From assembly GCF_902498195.1 (NCBI RefSeq), contig NZ_CABVIY010000002.1:310001-374000 (forward strand): a stretch of 64,000 bases of DNA, read 5' to 3'. The first letter of the stretch is position 1. Every line of letters begins with the position of its first letter. The translations under genes and the position numbers were made by a program. Under the pieces are notes generated by a model that worked only from the letters and a program-made list of their open reading frames with translations, searched no databases and had not been told where the DNA came from. The DNA is from Pseudomonas fluorescens. Its GTDB lineage: Bacteria > Pseudomonadota > Gammaproteobacteria > Pseudomonadales > Pseudomonadaceae. Of the stretch, positions 52,533 to 61,567 are shown piece by piece.

Positions 52533-53257
52533 GGTGTCGGCTCCTGGCTGCTGGCGAATTTGTAGCCGCGCCCCCAGACCGTGAGGATGCGCGCCGGTTG
52601 CGTAGGATCGGCCTCGATTTTCGCGCGCAGGCGGTTGATGTGGGTGTTGACCGTGTGTTCGTAGCCTTCGTGGCTGTAACCCCACACGGCATTGAGCAGG
52701 TCCATGCGCGAAAACACCTTGCCCGGCTGGCGCGCGAAGAAGTACAGCAAGTCGAACTCCCGTGGCGTGAGGTCCAGGCGCCGGCCATCGAGGGACACCT
52801 CGCGGGTGATCGGGTCGATGGCCAGGCCATCGATGTCGAGGCTGCCGGCGTCCATCTTCAGGTTGCGGGCCATGGCATCGACCCGGCGCAGCAGGGCCTT
52901 GACCCGGGCCACCAGTTCGAGCATGGAAAACGGCTTGGCCAGGTAGTCGTCGGCGCCCAGTTCCAGGCCCAGAATGCGGTGCATTTCGCTGGAGCGGGCG
53001 CTGGTGATGATGATCGGCGTGTAGCGGGCCATGGCGCGGGCGCGCCGACAGATTTCCAGGCCGTCGACGCCGGGCAGCATCAGGTCGAGGATCAGTGCGT
53101 CCCAGTTGCCCTGCTGCAACAGGCGCATGCCTTCAGTGCCGTCGGCGCTGTGCACCACCTCGAACTGCTCGTCACGCAGGTGCAGGCAGATCAGGTCGGC
53201 GATGTGCAGGTCGTCCTCTACCACGAGGACGCGTTTGGTCTGTTCCATCCCATTCAA
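52529..53257 (-). CDS. OmpR/PhoB-family response regulator
   Basis: The 242-residue regulator has a receiver domain (1-120; phospho-acceptor D58 in LILDLMLPG, conserved Lys in YLAKPFS) and a winged-helix DNA-binding domain (about 145-240; LTPREFDLLYFFARQPGKVFSR, VNTHINRLRAKIE, VWGRGYKF). AAAGG precedes the first ATG; a second ATG at 53248 is possible. It is divergent from msrB with 140 bases between. Confidence 0.9.
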   Translation of the reverse strand: MNGMEQTKRVLVVEDDLHIADLICLHLRDEQFEVVHSADGTEGMRLLQQGNWDALILDLMLPGVDGLEICRRARAMARYTPIIITSARSSEMHRILGLELGADDYLAKPFSMLELVARVKALLRRVDAMARNLKMDAGSLDIDGLAIDPITREVSLDGRRLDLTPREFDLLYFFARQPGKVFSRMDLLNAVWGYSHEGYEHTVNTHINRLRAKIEADPTQPARILTVWGRGYKFASSQEPTP

Positions 53258-53397
53258 CCTTTCTGCGCGAGGGGTTCATTGTGCGGTTTTTTCGGCCATC
53301 GAGTTATCACGAATTGTTTAACTCCCCGTGAGGATTTGGCGATCACCCCAAGCCTAGGCTGTGTTCCATGACAAGCCTCAGGACTTCGGAGACAACC

Positions 53398-53916
53398 ATG
53401 TTCTCAAGACGACAATTTCTTTGGGCCAGCGGCGGGCTGGGGGTGGCGGCCCTGGCGATCGGTGCATTGCCAAAATTTGCCGCGAGTACCGCGCTGATCA
53501 GCGAGGCCGACGCGGCGCAGGCGTTCGAAGTGACCCACAGCGACAGCGAATGGCACGCCCTGCTCAGCGACGAACAGTATGAAATCCTCCGTGAAGAAGG
53601 CACCGAACGGGCTTACAGCAGCCCGTTGAACAACGAGCACCGCGAGGGCACCTTCGCCTGTGCCGGCTGCAATCTGCCGCTGTTTTCCTCGGCGACCAAG
53701 TTCGACAGCCGCACCGGTTGGCCGAGCTTCTGGGCGCCACTGGACAAGGCCGTGGCCACTCGTCAGGACCGCTCCTTCGGCGTGCTGCGCGAAGAAGTCC
53801 ACTGCCGGCGTTGTGGCGGTCACCTGGGCCATGTCTTCGATGACGGCCCGAAACCGACCGGGCTGCGTTACTGCATGAACGGCCTGGCGATGAAGTTCAT
53901 CCCCGGGGCCGCCTGA
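53398..53916 (+). CDS. msrB: MsrB, Tat-exported methionine-R-sulphoxide reductase
   Basis: The 172-residue protein has a twin-arginine signal (FSRRQFLWASGGLGVAALAI, residues 2-21), then the MsrB domain. Zinc Cys are C88, C91, C136 and C139, and catalytic C159 is in LRYCMNG. It reduces R-methionine sulphoxide in proteins. Tat export suggests folding with zinc before transport to the periplasm. ATG at 53398 has GGAGAC upstream. It precedes msrA by 86 bases. Confidence 0.92.
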   Translation: MFSRRQFLWASGGLGVAALAIGALPKFAASTALISEADAAQAFEVTHSDSEWHALLSDEQYEILREEGTERAYSSPLNNEHREGTFACAGCNLPLFSSATKFDSRTGWPSFWAPLDKAVATRQDRSFGVLREEVHCRRCGGHLGHVFDDGPKPTGLRYCMNGLAMKFIPGAA

Positions 53917-54002
53917 TTCCTTCGACTTACGTTTTTGCAGGTAACCCCATGTGACCTCTACCGTCGGTTGATAACCACCTTTCAACATTCAGGAGTCCAC
54001 CC

Positions 54003-54716
54003 ATGAAAAACCTGTTCACCTGGCGCCGTACCTTGTTGGGGCTGATCGCTGCCGGCGCCATCGGTCAATGCTCGGCGTTCTCTCTCGGCGGTTCGCAAGA
54101 CGCGGTGAAACTGGCGCCGCCGACCCTCGACGAAATCACCCAGGCCCGCAGCGAAACCGCCGTGTTTGCCGGTGGTTGCTTCTGGGGCGTTCAAGGCGTG
54201 TTCCAGCATGTCAAAGGCGTGAAGAACGCTGTCTCCGGTTACGCCGGCGGTGCGGCCAATACGGCTCAGTACGAGCGTGTCAGCAATGGCGATACCGGCC
54301 ATGCGGAGTCCGTGGAAGTCACCTTCGACCCCAGCCAGGTCAGCTACGGCACCTTGCTGCAAATTTACTTTTCGGTGGCGCATAACCCGACCGAACTCAA
54401 CCGCCAGGGACCGGACACCGGCACCCAGTATCGCTCGGCCATCTTCACCAAAAGCAGCGAGCAGCAACGGGTCGCACAGGCCTACATTGCCCAGCTCGAC
54501 GCCGCCCATTCGTTCAGCAAACCCATCGTGACCAGGCTTGAAAGCTACAACGGTTTCTACCCGGCGGAGGAGGAACACCAGGATTTCCTGACCGAGCACC
54601 CGACGTATCCCTACATCGTGATCAACGATTTGCCGAAGGTCGCGCAGCTCAAGCAGCTGTACCCGGATCGCTACCAGGACAAACCAGTACTGGTGAAGGC
54701 CGGCATGCAGGAATAG
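54003..54716 (+). CDS. msrA: MsrA, exported methionine-S-sulphoxide reductase
   Basis: The 237-residue protein has an N-terminal signal (FTWRRTLLGLIAAGAIGQCSAF, about 5-26). The MsrA domain has catalytic C59 in FAGGCFWG and the Glu/Asp/Tyr pocket region YAGGAANTAQYERV. It reduces S-methionine sulphoxide. The RR in WRRTLLG may again mean Tat export. With msrB it covers both sulphoxide forms in the periplasm. The gene ends 4 bases before the convergent LysR stop. Confidence 0.92.
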   Translation: MKNLFTWRRTLLGLIAAGAIGQCSAFSLGGSQDAVKLAPPTLDEITQARSETAVFAGGCFWGVQGVFQHVKGVKNAVSGYAGGAANTAQYERVSNGDTGHAESVEVTFDPSQVSYGTLLQIYFSVAHNPTELNRQGPDTGTQYRSAIFTKSSEQQRVAQAYIAQLDAAHSFSKPIVTRLESYNGFYPAEEEHQDFLTEHPTYPYIVINDLPKVAQLKQLYPDRYQDKPVLVKAGMQE

Positions 54717-54720
54717 GGGC

Positions 54721-55632
54721 TCAGTGCTTGCCCCACATGCCCAGGGCGAAGTCGACGAAACGACGCAGTTTTGGCAGGCGATAGCGGTCCTGGGCGTAGA
54801 CCAGGTGCATCGGCCGGCTCGGCAGTTGATACCGTTGCAGCAAGGGCACCAGCTTGCCGTCCTTGAGGTCCTGCTCCACCAGCGCATCGGGCACCATGAC
54901 GATGCCCATCCCGGTGCGTGCAGCCTGGTGCAGGCCGGCTGAACTGTTGATCACCAGCGATCCGCTGACCGCCACCACGATTTCGCCCTCCGGGCTGTTC
55001 AGGCGCCATTGCCGGGCCACCGATTGCCAGTCATCGCCAGCCGGATAGGCGAACGCCAGGCAATCGTGGTGTTGCAGGTCTTCCGGTTTTTCCGGAGTGC
55101 CGCGACGGGCGAGGTAGTCCTTCGACGCGCACATGGTCAGGGTGTAGTCGATCAGCGGGCGGGCGATCAGGTTGGAAGGTTCGAGGGCACCCAGGCGGAA
55201 GGCCACGTCGAAGCCCTGGTCCAGCAGGTCCGGCCGTCGATTGGTCAACACCACGTCCAGTTTCACCCGTGGATTGTGCAGGCTGAACGCGCTCAAGGCG
55301 GGCGCCAGGCGTTCGGTGCCGAAGGTCAATGGCGCGGTAATGCGCAGGGTGCCGCTCGGTTCGTCGAGGGTTTGCTCCGCCAGGCGTTCGGAGTCCGCCA
55401 CCAGTCCGAGCACTTCCAGGCAGCGCTGGTAATACGCGCTGCCGAATTCCGTCAGGCGCTGGCGCCGCGTCGTACGGTTGAGCAGGCGCACGCCCAGCCG
55501 CTGCTCCAGCGCCTTGAGGTGATTGCCGACCATGGTCGTGGACATTTCACACTGCTGCGCGGCAGCGGTCATGCTGCCGGCTTCCACCACCCGAACGTAA
55601 ACGCTCATCGCCTGGAACAAATCCATTATCAA
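54721..55632 (-). CDS. LysR-family regulator (CrgA/DsdC-like group)
   Basis: The 303-residue regulator has the helix-turn-helix [42 protein letters not shown] and an effector domain with [20 protein letters not shown]. The start is at 55632 or at the next Met (55626), which is nearly equivalent. It diverges from the aminotransferase gene at 55729 and may control it. Confidence 0.88.
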   Translation of the reverse strand: MIMDLFQAMSVYVRVVEAGSMTAAAQQCEMSTTMVGNHLKALEQRLGVRLLNRTTRRQRLTEFGSAYYQRCLEVLGLVADSERLAEQTLDEPSGTLRITAPLTFGTERLAPALSAFSLHNPRVKLDVVLTNRRPDLLDQGFDVAFRLGALEPSNLIARPLIDYTLTMCASKDYLARRGTPEKPEDLQHHDCLAFAYPAGDDWQSVARQWRLNSPEGEIVVAVSGSLVINSSAGLHQAARTGMGIVMVPDALVEQDLKDGKLVPLLQRYQLPSRPMHLVYAQDRYRLPKLRRFVDFALGMWGKH

Positions 55633-55728
55633 GCCCAGCTTTTAAATGATCGAAGTTTTGCGCAGTTTATCCAGTTCAGGTGGATAACCATACTGCGAAA
55701 ACACCGACAATTAATGGAGCCTGATGTC

Positions 55729-56901
55729 ATGACCGCCGCCTGCCTGATGAGCACTTACCAACCCCTGGCCTTGAGTTTCGACAAAGGCCTGGGCACGCGC
55801 CTGTGGGACCGGGCCGGGCGTGAATACCTGGATGCGGTCGCCGGGGTGGCCGTGACCAACGTCGGCCATTCCCATCCGAAAATCGTCGCCGCCATCAGCG
55901 AGCAGGCCGGGTTGCTGTTGCACACCTCCAACCTCTACAGCATCGACTGGCAGCAGCGGCTGGCGCACAAACTCACCGCGCTGGCCGGCATGGACCGGGC
56001 GTTTTTCAACAACTCGGGCGCCGAGGCCAACGAAACGGCGCTGAAAATCGCCCGGTTGCATGGCTGGCGCAAAGGTATCGAGCAACCGCTGGTGGTGGTC
56101 ATGGAGAACGCTTTTCATGGACGCACCCTCGGCACCTTGTCCGCCAGCGATGGCCCGGCGGTGAGGTTGGGCTTCAACACATTGCCGGGTGATTTCATCA
56201 AGGTGCCGTTCGGCGATCTGAATGCGCTGGACCAAGTGCAGCGGGATCACTGGCCTCGCGTCGTGGCGATCCTGATGGAGCCGATCCAGGGCGAGAGCGG
56301 TGTGCAACTGGCGCCACCGGGCTATCTCAAGGCCGTGCGCGAACTGTGCAACCGGCGCGGGTGGCTGATGATGCTCGACGAAATCCAGACCGGCATCGGC
56401 CGCACCGGCCAGTGGTTCGCCTGCCAGCACGAAGGCATCGTGCCCGACGTCATGACCCTGGCCAAAGGCCTGGGCAACGGCATCCCCATCGGCGCCTGCC
56501 TGGCTCGCGGCAAAGCCGCCGAACTCTTCACCCCCGGCAGCCACGGCAGCACCTTTGGCGGCAACCCGCTGGCGTGCCGCGTCGCCTGCACCGTGCTGGA
56601 CATCATCGAAGAACAGGGCCTGCGCGAGAACGCCCGCCGGCAGGGTGAACGGCTGCTCGACAGATTGCGCATGGAACTGGCGGATCACCCGAACGTCCTG
56701 GCGGTTCGCGGCCAGGGCTTGATGATCGGCATCGAACTCAAGCAACCGATCCGCGACCTGACCCTGATCGCGGCGCGGGATCACGGCCTGTTGATCAACG
56801 TGACCCGGGGCCAGACCATTCGCTTGCTGCCGCCGCTGACGATTGACGAGCGGGAGGTGGAGATGATTGTGCGAGGGGTGAGCCGGGCGATTTCTCAGTA
56901 G
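55729..56901 (+). CDS. argD: Acetylornithine/class III aminotransferase (ArgD-type)
   Basis: The 390-residue PLP enzyme has the class III signature [19 protein letters not shown], the catalytic Lys in [16 protein letters not shown] (about 244), [19 protein letters not shown], and [14 protein letters not shown]. It converts N-acetylornithine with 2-oxoglutarate in arginine synthesis, or related omega-amino substrates. ATG at 55729 is chosen for GGAG 9 bases upstream; ATG at 55714 is an alternative. The stop overlaps the convergent yoeB gene by 7 bases. Pseudomonas has an AruC paralogue, so the exact role is open. Confidence 0.88.
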   Translation: MTAACLMSTYQPLALSFDKGLGTRLWDRAGREYLDAVAGVAVTNVGHSHPKIVAAISEQAGLLLHTSNLYSIDWQQRLAHKLTALAGMDRAFFNNSGAEANETALKIARLHGWRKGIEQPLVVVMENAFHGRTLGTLSASDGPAVRLGFNTLPGDFIKVPFGDLNALDQVQRDHWPRVVAILMEPIQGESGVQLAPPGYLKAVRELCNRRGWLMMLDEIQTGIGRTGQWFACQHEGIVPDVMTLAKGLGNGIPIGACLARGKAAELFTPGSHGSTFGGNPLACRVACTVLDIIEEQGLRENARRQGERLLDRLRMELADHPNVLAVRGQGLMIGIELKQPIRDLTLIAARDHGLLINVTRGQTIRLLPPLTIDEREVEMIVRGVSRAISQ

Positions 56902-57149
56902 TGGTATCTGCACATCAGGATACGTACTTCACCGTCCTCGACTGTATAGACCAAGCGATGTTCGGCCGTGATCCGGCGTGACCAGAAACCGCTCAGGTTG
57001 TGTTTGAGCGGTTCAGGTTTTCCCACACCAGTGAACGGTTCTCTCTGGATGGCTTTGATCAGCAGATTGATTCGCTTGAGCCCTGCCTTGTCGTTTTGCT
57101 GAAACCAAAGATAGTCGTCCCAACCTTCAGGCGTGAACTCGATGTTCAT
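56895..57149 (-). CDS. yoeB: YoeB toxin, ribosome-dependent mRNA endonuclease
   Basis: The 84-residue toxin matches Yoe[18 protein letters not shown], a catalytic-site region [19 protein letters not shown] (Arg, His), and the C-terminal CRYHY ending in the key His-Tyr. It cleaves mRNA at the ribosome when free of antitoxin. It overlaps yefM upstream as ATGA, and its 3' end overlaps the convergent argD by 7 bases. Confidence 0.93.
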   Translation of the reverse strand: MNIEFTPEGWDDYLWFQQNDKAGLKRINLLIKAIQREPFTGVGKPEPLKHNLSGFWSRRITAEHRLVYTVEDGEVRILMCRYHY

Positions 57150-57400
57150 TCTTCTATGAGCTTTCTGGCTTTGGCCTTGCCGGCCCGTAGGCTGGCGATC
57201 GATTTGATCAAGCGTTCGGCATTGGCTGGGGAGCGAAGCAGGTAGGCGGTTTCTTCGAGGGCGTTGTATTCCGCCAACGACATCATCACCACGGGCTCGC
57301 CTTTCTGGCGAGTGACAAGCAGTGGTGCCCGGTCCTCATTGACCCGGTCCATGGTTTGCGCCAAGTGCGCACGTGCGTTGGTGTAGTTGATGGTTTCCAT
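57146..57400 (-). CDS. yefM: YefM antitoxin
   Basis: The 84-residue antitoxin has the Phd/YefM N-terminal DNA-binding part ([31 protein letters not shown]) and a C-terminal toxin-binding tail ([15 protein letters not shown]). It blocks YoeB and represses the operon. ATG at 57400 has GCGAGGA upstream. The frame is open further upstream without family similarity. Confidence 0.92.
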   Translation of the reverse strand: METINYTNARAHLAQTMDRVNEDRAPLLVTRQKGEPVVMMSLAEYNALEETAYLLRSPANAERLIKSIASLRAGKAKARKLIEE

Positions 57401-57573
57401 TTTGATGTCCTCGCTTGATGCTGAGAACGTACAGAAATGAGTACAGGATGGCAAGGCGATACCTACGAGTGGTTGTGACGCAGACGATGTCTGCGCGTTT
57501 GCAACGAGTGTTGCCGAAGTTGCTTCGGGACATTTCCGAGATCGCTGTAATCCCGATCTGACGCGAGCGTCCT

Positions 57574-58068
57574 CTATGCATGTGCGCTGACGAACGCCAT
57601 GATTTCAGTCGGGTCTTTCAGCTGGCGCTTTGAACCGCCAAACGCGTCGAACAACCGCTGATGCGCAGCAAACCCGCTGGCCCCCTCACGCGCACGATAG
57701 TTGCTGGCCCACTCCAGCAAGGCGATCAGCAACTCATCGTTTTCGTTCCGATGCGCCTCGCGCTGGCGAATATTGGCGACGCACTGCTCATCCTCGACAC
57801 GCAACCAGATCAACGCCGTCGCCCGGGGCAAGAGTTCGCTGATGATCCAGTCGTAAACCCCTTCGATCACCCAGCGCTCTTCATTGGCCGCTATACGTGC
57901 CATGCCCAGCGCTTCGGCGCGGGGGCGGGCGATGCTGTGTTCGTCGGACAGCCAGTGGATTGAATCGAGGTCGGTCCAGGGTACTTGCAGATGCATGGCC
58001 AATCGCTCGGCCAGCCAACTCTTGCCGGAGCCGGAATTACCGATGATCAGGGTTCGAGTGAGATCCAT
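57574..58068 (-). CDS. P-loop kinase-like protein (topology-modulation/FlaR-type annotation group)
   Basis: The 164-residue protein has Walker A GNSGSGKS (10-17) at its start and an adenylate-kinase-like layout: [10 protein letters not shown], a lid-like region [10 protein letters not shown] and LIWLRVEDE. Such small P-loop proteins are annotated as shikimate or adenylate kinase relatives or 'DNA topology modulation' proteins; the substrate is unknown. Start Met at 58068 puts the P-loop at the usual place; an upstream Met at 58083 is possible. Nothing else is recognised in the 173-base gap to yefM. Confidence 0.78.
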   Translation of the reverse strand: MDLTRTLIIGNSGSGKSWLAERLAMHLQVPWTDLDSIHWLSDEHSIARPRAEALGMARIAANEERWVIEGVYDWIISELLPRATALIWLRVEDEQCVANIRQREAHRNENDELLIALLEWASNYRAREGASGFAAHQRLFDAFGGSKRQLKDPTEIMAFVSAHA

Positions 58069-58083
58069 GGCAACACCAATCAA

Positions 58084-58185
58084 CTGTAGGAGCGAGCCTG
58101 CTCGCGATGGACGTCAACGATAACGCGGGGCATCAGACAGCCCGTGTCGCCCATGCGTCCATCGCGAGCAGGCTCGCTCCTACAG
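58084..58185. repeat. REPIN, family C
   Basis: CTGTAGGAGCGAGCCTGCTC from 58084 pairs with the inverse ending at 58185. Its interior shares the GACGTCAACGATAACG segment with the element at 41754, in the opposite orientation. Confidence 0.88.
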
Positions 58186-58188
58186 GGT

Positions 58189-60102
58189 TTAATCATCGTC
58201 TTTCGGCGCCACCATTCGCGTCTTCGGCGCACCGTTGGAATTGTGCTGGAAGATGTCCCGCGGCTGCCCTTTTTCATTAAAGAACACCTGCCCGATCCCC
58301 GCCGAATTCCACAGCCGCTCGCCGGCTTCAGCATGCTCGGGAATGTGCGGCACGATGCGCATGCGGCGGCGTTTGGTCAGCCAGTTCAGTGGCGAGCGCG
58401 GCGAGTACAGCCAGCGATTGAGGCGGTCGAACCACTCCAGCAGCCTGGCCGGGAATTCGTTCTTGATGCCGCTGCTTGTGATCTGCCAGATGCGTGGCCC
58501 GGCCTTGCGGTGTCGGATCAGCACTTCGTAGACGAAGGAATAATGCACATCGCCCGACAGCACCACGTAACTGCCCGGTGTACGTGAGTGTCGGAAAATG
58601 TTCAAGATCACCTGCGCGGCACCGCGATGGGCCATCCAGTTTTCCGCGTCGACCAGCAGCGGATAACCGCACCAACTGAAGACGCGTTGCACGGTTTCGA
58701 TCAGTTTCACGCCGAACACCGGTGCCGGGGAGACGATGATCGCCGACGGATGATCGAGCAGCTCCTGTTGCAGTTCGCTGAGGGCTTCCCAATCCAGCAG
58801 TCCCGACGGTTGCTTGAGGTTCATCTCGCTGCGCCAGCGCCGGGTGCGGGTGTCGAGCACGACCATGGCCGGCGTCGTCGGCAGCACGTAATGCCAGTGC
58901 TGAAACCTGAGCAACTCATCGATCAAGGCATCCTGGACCGGACTGTCGAGGTAATCGTCATGCCCGGTGACACTCAATGCCCGGGTCTTTTCCAGCACGT
59001 CGCTGAACGCATCCGGGTTGTTACCCCAGCCCTGGCACAGCATGTAGGCGATCAGTGCATTGCCGATGATGCGTTTGGAGAACGGATGGCCGTAGGCCGT
59101 TTCCTCCCATTGCGCGGACAGATTCCAGTCGTCGGTAATATCGTGGTCGTCGAAAATCATCAGCGTCGGCAAATGCGCCAACGCCCGGGCGACCTGGCCA
59201 AGTCCAGCCTTGAAGCCGTCGATGCGCGTTTGCTCCAGCGCATAACGCTTGCTTCTTTCGGGTGTCAGCACCGGCGGTTGCGGAGCGATCAAGGTCCAGG
59301 GCGCCGGCGACCAGACCAAAAGGTACATGGCCATGACTTCCGCGAAGGTCACCAGGTGATTGTCGGCGCTGCTGCTGGTGAAAATCGGCTTGCGCGCCCC
59401 GCCGAAGAATCGCTCGCGCAGGGTCTCGTTGCTCTCCAGCGCCGGCAGCAAGTCCGCACGGTGGTAGTAACTGGCGGGGTGTTCGTAGAGTCTGGCGCTG
59501 TCGCTGACCACGGCGCCTTCCAGGTGCTCGCCGGACAACCCCAGCCGCTCGATCAGGGCATGAATCGCCCGCAAGGTAGGCCCGGCGACATCGTCGGCGT
59601 AGACCTGGTCGCCGCTCATCATCAGCAACGCCGGGCGATCCTCGGCCTGGTGTTCTTTGGCCAACAAGGCATCGACGCAGAGCAGACCGTCTGCCGCCGG
59701 ATGATGCGGTTTTCGGCAGGAGCCGTGCAGCAATTGATCGATACGGGCGCGCAGGACGAAGTTCGGTGTGCGCGCCTCGCCGTACAGCAGATGCGGCGCC
59801 CAGTCGGCGATGCCGGTCCCGTCATCGAGCAGCAGGTCGTAGTCGATCACCTCATCGCAGGGCAGGGCGGTGTCCAGCGGCACATCGATCAGGTGCACGA
59901 ACGCATGGGTTCCCACCGCAATGACCGTGCATTGCCCGGCATCGAGGCGAATATCGCCAACGTCCGGCAATCGTAACGTCAGCTCCAGCGCCCGGGAACC
60001 CACCAGCCACAACACCAGCCGCGTGGGTTCCAGCCGGCGCAGCAGCGGGCCGGCCAGGACAGGGGGCAGGTGGCGATGATCAACGGACAGTGGCAAGGAC
60101 AT
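58189..60102 (-). CDS. PhoD-like phosphatase family protein
   Basis: The 637-residue protein has metallophosphatase-like motifs: MMSGDQVYADDV (about 170-181), IFDDHDITDDWN (about 315-326), LDTRTRRWR, and LSGDVHYSFVYEVL. These correspond to the PhoD-like/alkaline phosphatase D group. There is no signal peptide, so unlike classical PhoD it is probably cytoplasmic. The physiological substrate is unknown. It is monocistronic. Upstream, 60103-60358 (256 bases) shows a switch to AT-rich DNA and no clear gene. Confidence 0.85.
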   Translation of the reverse strand: MSLPLSVDHRHLPPVLAGPLLRRLEPTRLVLWLVGSRALELTLRLPDVGDIRLDAGQCTVIAVGTHAFVHLIDVPLDTALPCDEVIDYDLLLDDGTGIADWAPHLLYGEARTPNFVLRARIDQLLHGSCRKPHHPAADGLLCVDALLAKEHQAEDRPALLMMSGDQVYADDVAGPTLRAIHALIERLGLSGEHLEGAVVSDSARLYEHPASYYHRADLLPALESNETLRERFFGGARKPIFTSSSADNHLVTFAEVMAMYLLVWSPAPWTLIAPQPPVLTPERSKRYALEQTRIDGFKAGLGQVARALAHLPTLMIFDDHDITDDWNLSAQWEETAYGHPFSKRIIGNALIAYMLCQGWGNNPDAFSDVLEKTRALSVTGHDDYLDSPVQDALIDELLRFQHWHYVLPTTPAMVVLDTRTRRWRSEMNLKQPSGLLDWEALSELQQELLDHPSAIIVSPAPVFGVKLIETVQRVFSWCGYPLLVDAENWMAHRGAAQVILNIFRHSRTPGSYVVLSGDVHYSFVYEVLIRHRKAGPRIWQITSSGIKNEFPARLLEWFDRLNRWLYSPRSPLNWLTKRRRMRIVPHIPEHAEAGERLWNSAGIGQVFFNEKGQPRDIFQHNSNGAPKTRMVAPKDDD

Positions 60103-60358
60103 GGATACTCGGATTCAAAAGCTGAACGTTCAGAAGTGCGCGATGATAGCGCATGGGAATCTATCAAGGATGCCGGCCTGAAGAGGTAGGGAGCCGCATG
60201 AACCATCAAGGGCGAGCTCCCGGCAATGGGGGGGACGTGGACAGGTTTCAAACTGATGGCTACCTTCAGAAGACGATGAGCCTACTCCATAGGTATACTT
60301 GCGGACAAAAATACCAGGGGGCCATTGTTGATTCCCCGATGCAGATAAGGAAGAACAT

Positions 60359-61567
60359 GTGTCGATTCAGATTCAAACTGGCTCAAATGTAAGATCAAAT
60401 CGTCTGGCTGATTTTGTCGCAAGTGCTTTTTTACTGATTGTTACTTTCGTTCTCTTCTCGCCTTTGATAGCGAAATTATCATCTATTGGAGGGGATTATG
60501 TGGCGCACTTAAAGTGGGCCGCTGAAATGGAAGAACAAAAAGTATTGTTGCTTCCTCACCCGCTTTATCATTTTCTGGTCATGCTGATCAAGAATTTATT
60601 TTCATTTGATTATGCGAAGTCGTCAGTAGTAATCGTGGTAGCGGCTATATACGGCTTGTCTATTTTGAACTACAGGATTCTGGCACGGTATATAAATCCG
60701 ATATTGGCTGTTTTGTTATCGGTTTGCATGCTTTTGATTACGCCGCTTCAGGCTGTTTATCCGTTGGATAAGCATTTGTATTTTGGCTACGTGGGCATCA
60801 CAACCTATCATAGCCCCACAATGCTACTGTTGAAGCCGTTGTCTCTCCTTGCGTTCTGCTATGCATTGAAAGCCGCCACGACTACGGAAGAGCGTGACTT
60901 GCCAAATGCGTTCATATTTGCGCTCTCTCTGTTTTTTTGCGGTATATCGAAGCCCAATTTTCTGATCATTATACTGCCCGCTTTCGTATTGTTTTTGCTA
61001 CTGATTGGGAGAGTCAGGCCCGTATTGACGAATGGGTATGTGTACGGTGCATTTTTTCTTCCCATATTCCTGGTATTGGGCCTGCAGTTTTTCCATGCGT
61101 ACTATTACCAAAGTCTTTCGTTGGGCACGGGGAATGAGGAAAGTCATATTGCTTTTTTGCCCTTTGAAAGCATGCAGCATTATTCAGGGTTTCTGGTTGA
61201 GAAGTTTTTTCTTTCGGTCGTGTTTCCTCTGTTAGTGTTTTTGTGCTATCCGAAAGAATATTTTAAAAATCGAGCTGTGCTGTTGTCCGGCATCTGTTGT
61301 TTTGGGGGAATCATACTCACTTATTTGTTCGCGGAAACTGGGTATAGGCTATACGCTGGGAATTTTTGGTGGAGTGGACAGATAGGCATGTATTTGGTGT
61401 TTTTGTTCACCTTGGTTTTTCTGCTGGAAAATATGAGTCAGTGTTGTCTCGGGTTTTTTGGAAAGCTTAAATATACTGTCTGTATGATTTTGTTTTTTGC
61501 GCATGTCGGATGTGGTGTCTTCTTTTATAGGCAGGAATTGCTTTTTCCTTATATGCAATATTGGTAA
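60359..61567 (+). CDS. Polytopic membrane protein, probable glycan-modifying (Gtr-type) transferase
   Basis: The 402-residue protein starts at GTG with AAGGAAG 5 bases before it. It has about eleven membrane helices and a periplasmic loop after helix one with GGDYVAHLKWAAEMEE, where acidic residues occur as in GT-C-fold glycosyltransferases. Codons are AT-rich, unlike the rest of the window, a sign of transfer. It overlaps gtrB as TAATG. The best inference is the serotype-specific transferase of a GtrABC-like system moving a sugar from bactoprenol phosphate onto O-antigen; no named family is recognised. Confidence 0.72.
   Translation: MSIQIQTGSNVRSNRLADFVASAFLLIVTFVLFSPLIAKLSSIGGDYVAHLKWAAEMEEQKVLLLPHPLYHFLVMLIKNLFSFDYAKSSVVIVVAAIYGLSILNYRILARYINPILAVLLSVCMLLITPLQAVYPLDKHLYFGYVGITTYHSPTMLLLKPLSLLAFCYALKAATTTEERDLPNAFIFALSLFFCGISKPNFLIIILPAFVLFLLLIGRVRPVLTNGYVYGAFFLPIFLVLGLQFFHAYYYQSLSLGTGNEESHIAFLPFESMQHYSGFLVEKFFLSVVFPLLVFLCYPKEYFKNRAVLLSGICCFGGIILTYLFAETGYRLYAGNFWWSGQIGMYLVFLFTLVFLLENMSQCCLGFFGKLKYTVCMILFFAHVGCGVFFYRQELLFPYMQYW

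Noticed and set aside
8807..58185. Repeated 20-25-base palindromes considered as a CRISPR array or attachment sites
   Set aside because: Units are dispersed singly or as inverted pairs behind genes, with no regular spacers and no cas genes; they fit REP/REPIN elements.
60153..60392. 79-codon plus-strand frame before the membrane protein
   Set aside because: No similarity, mixed composition across the GC switch, and it overlaps the next start out of frame.
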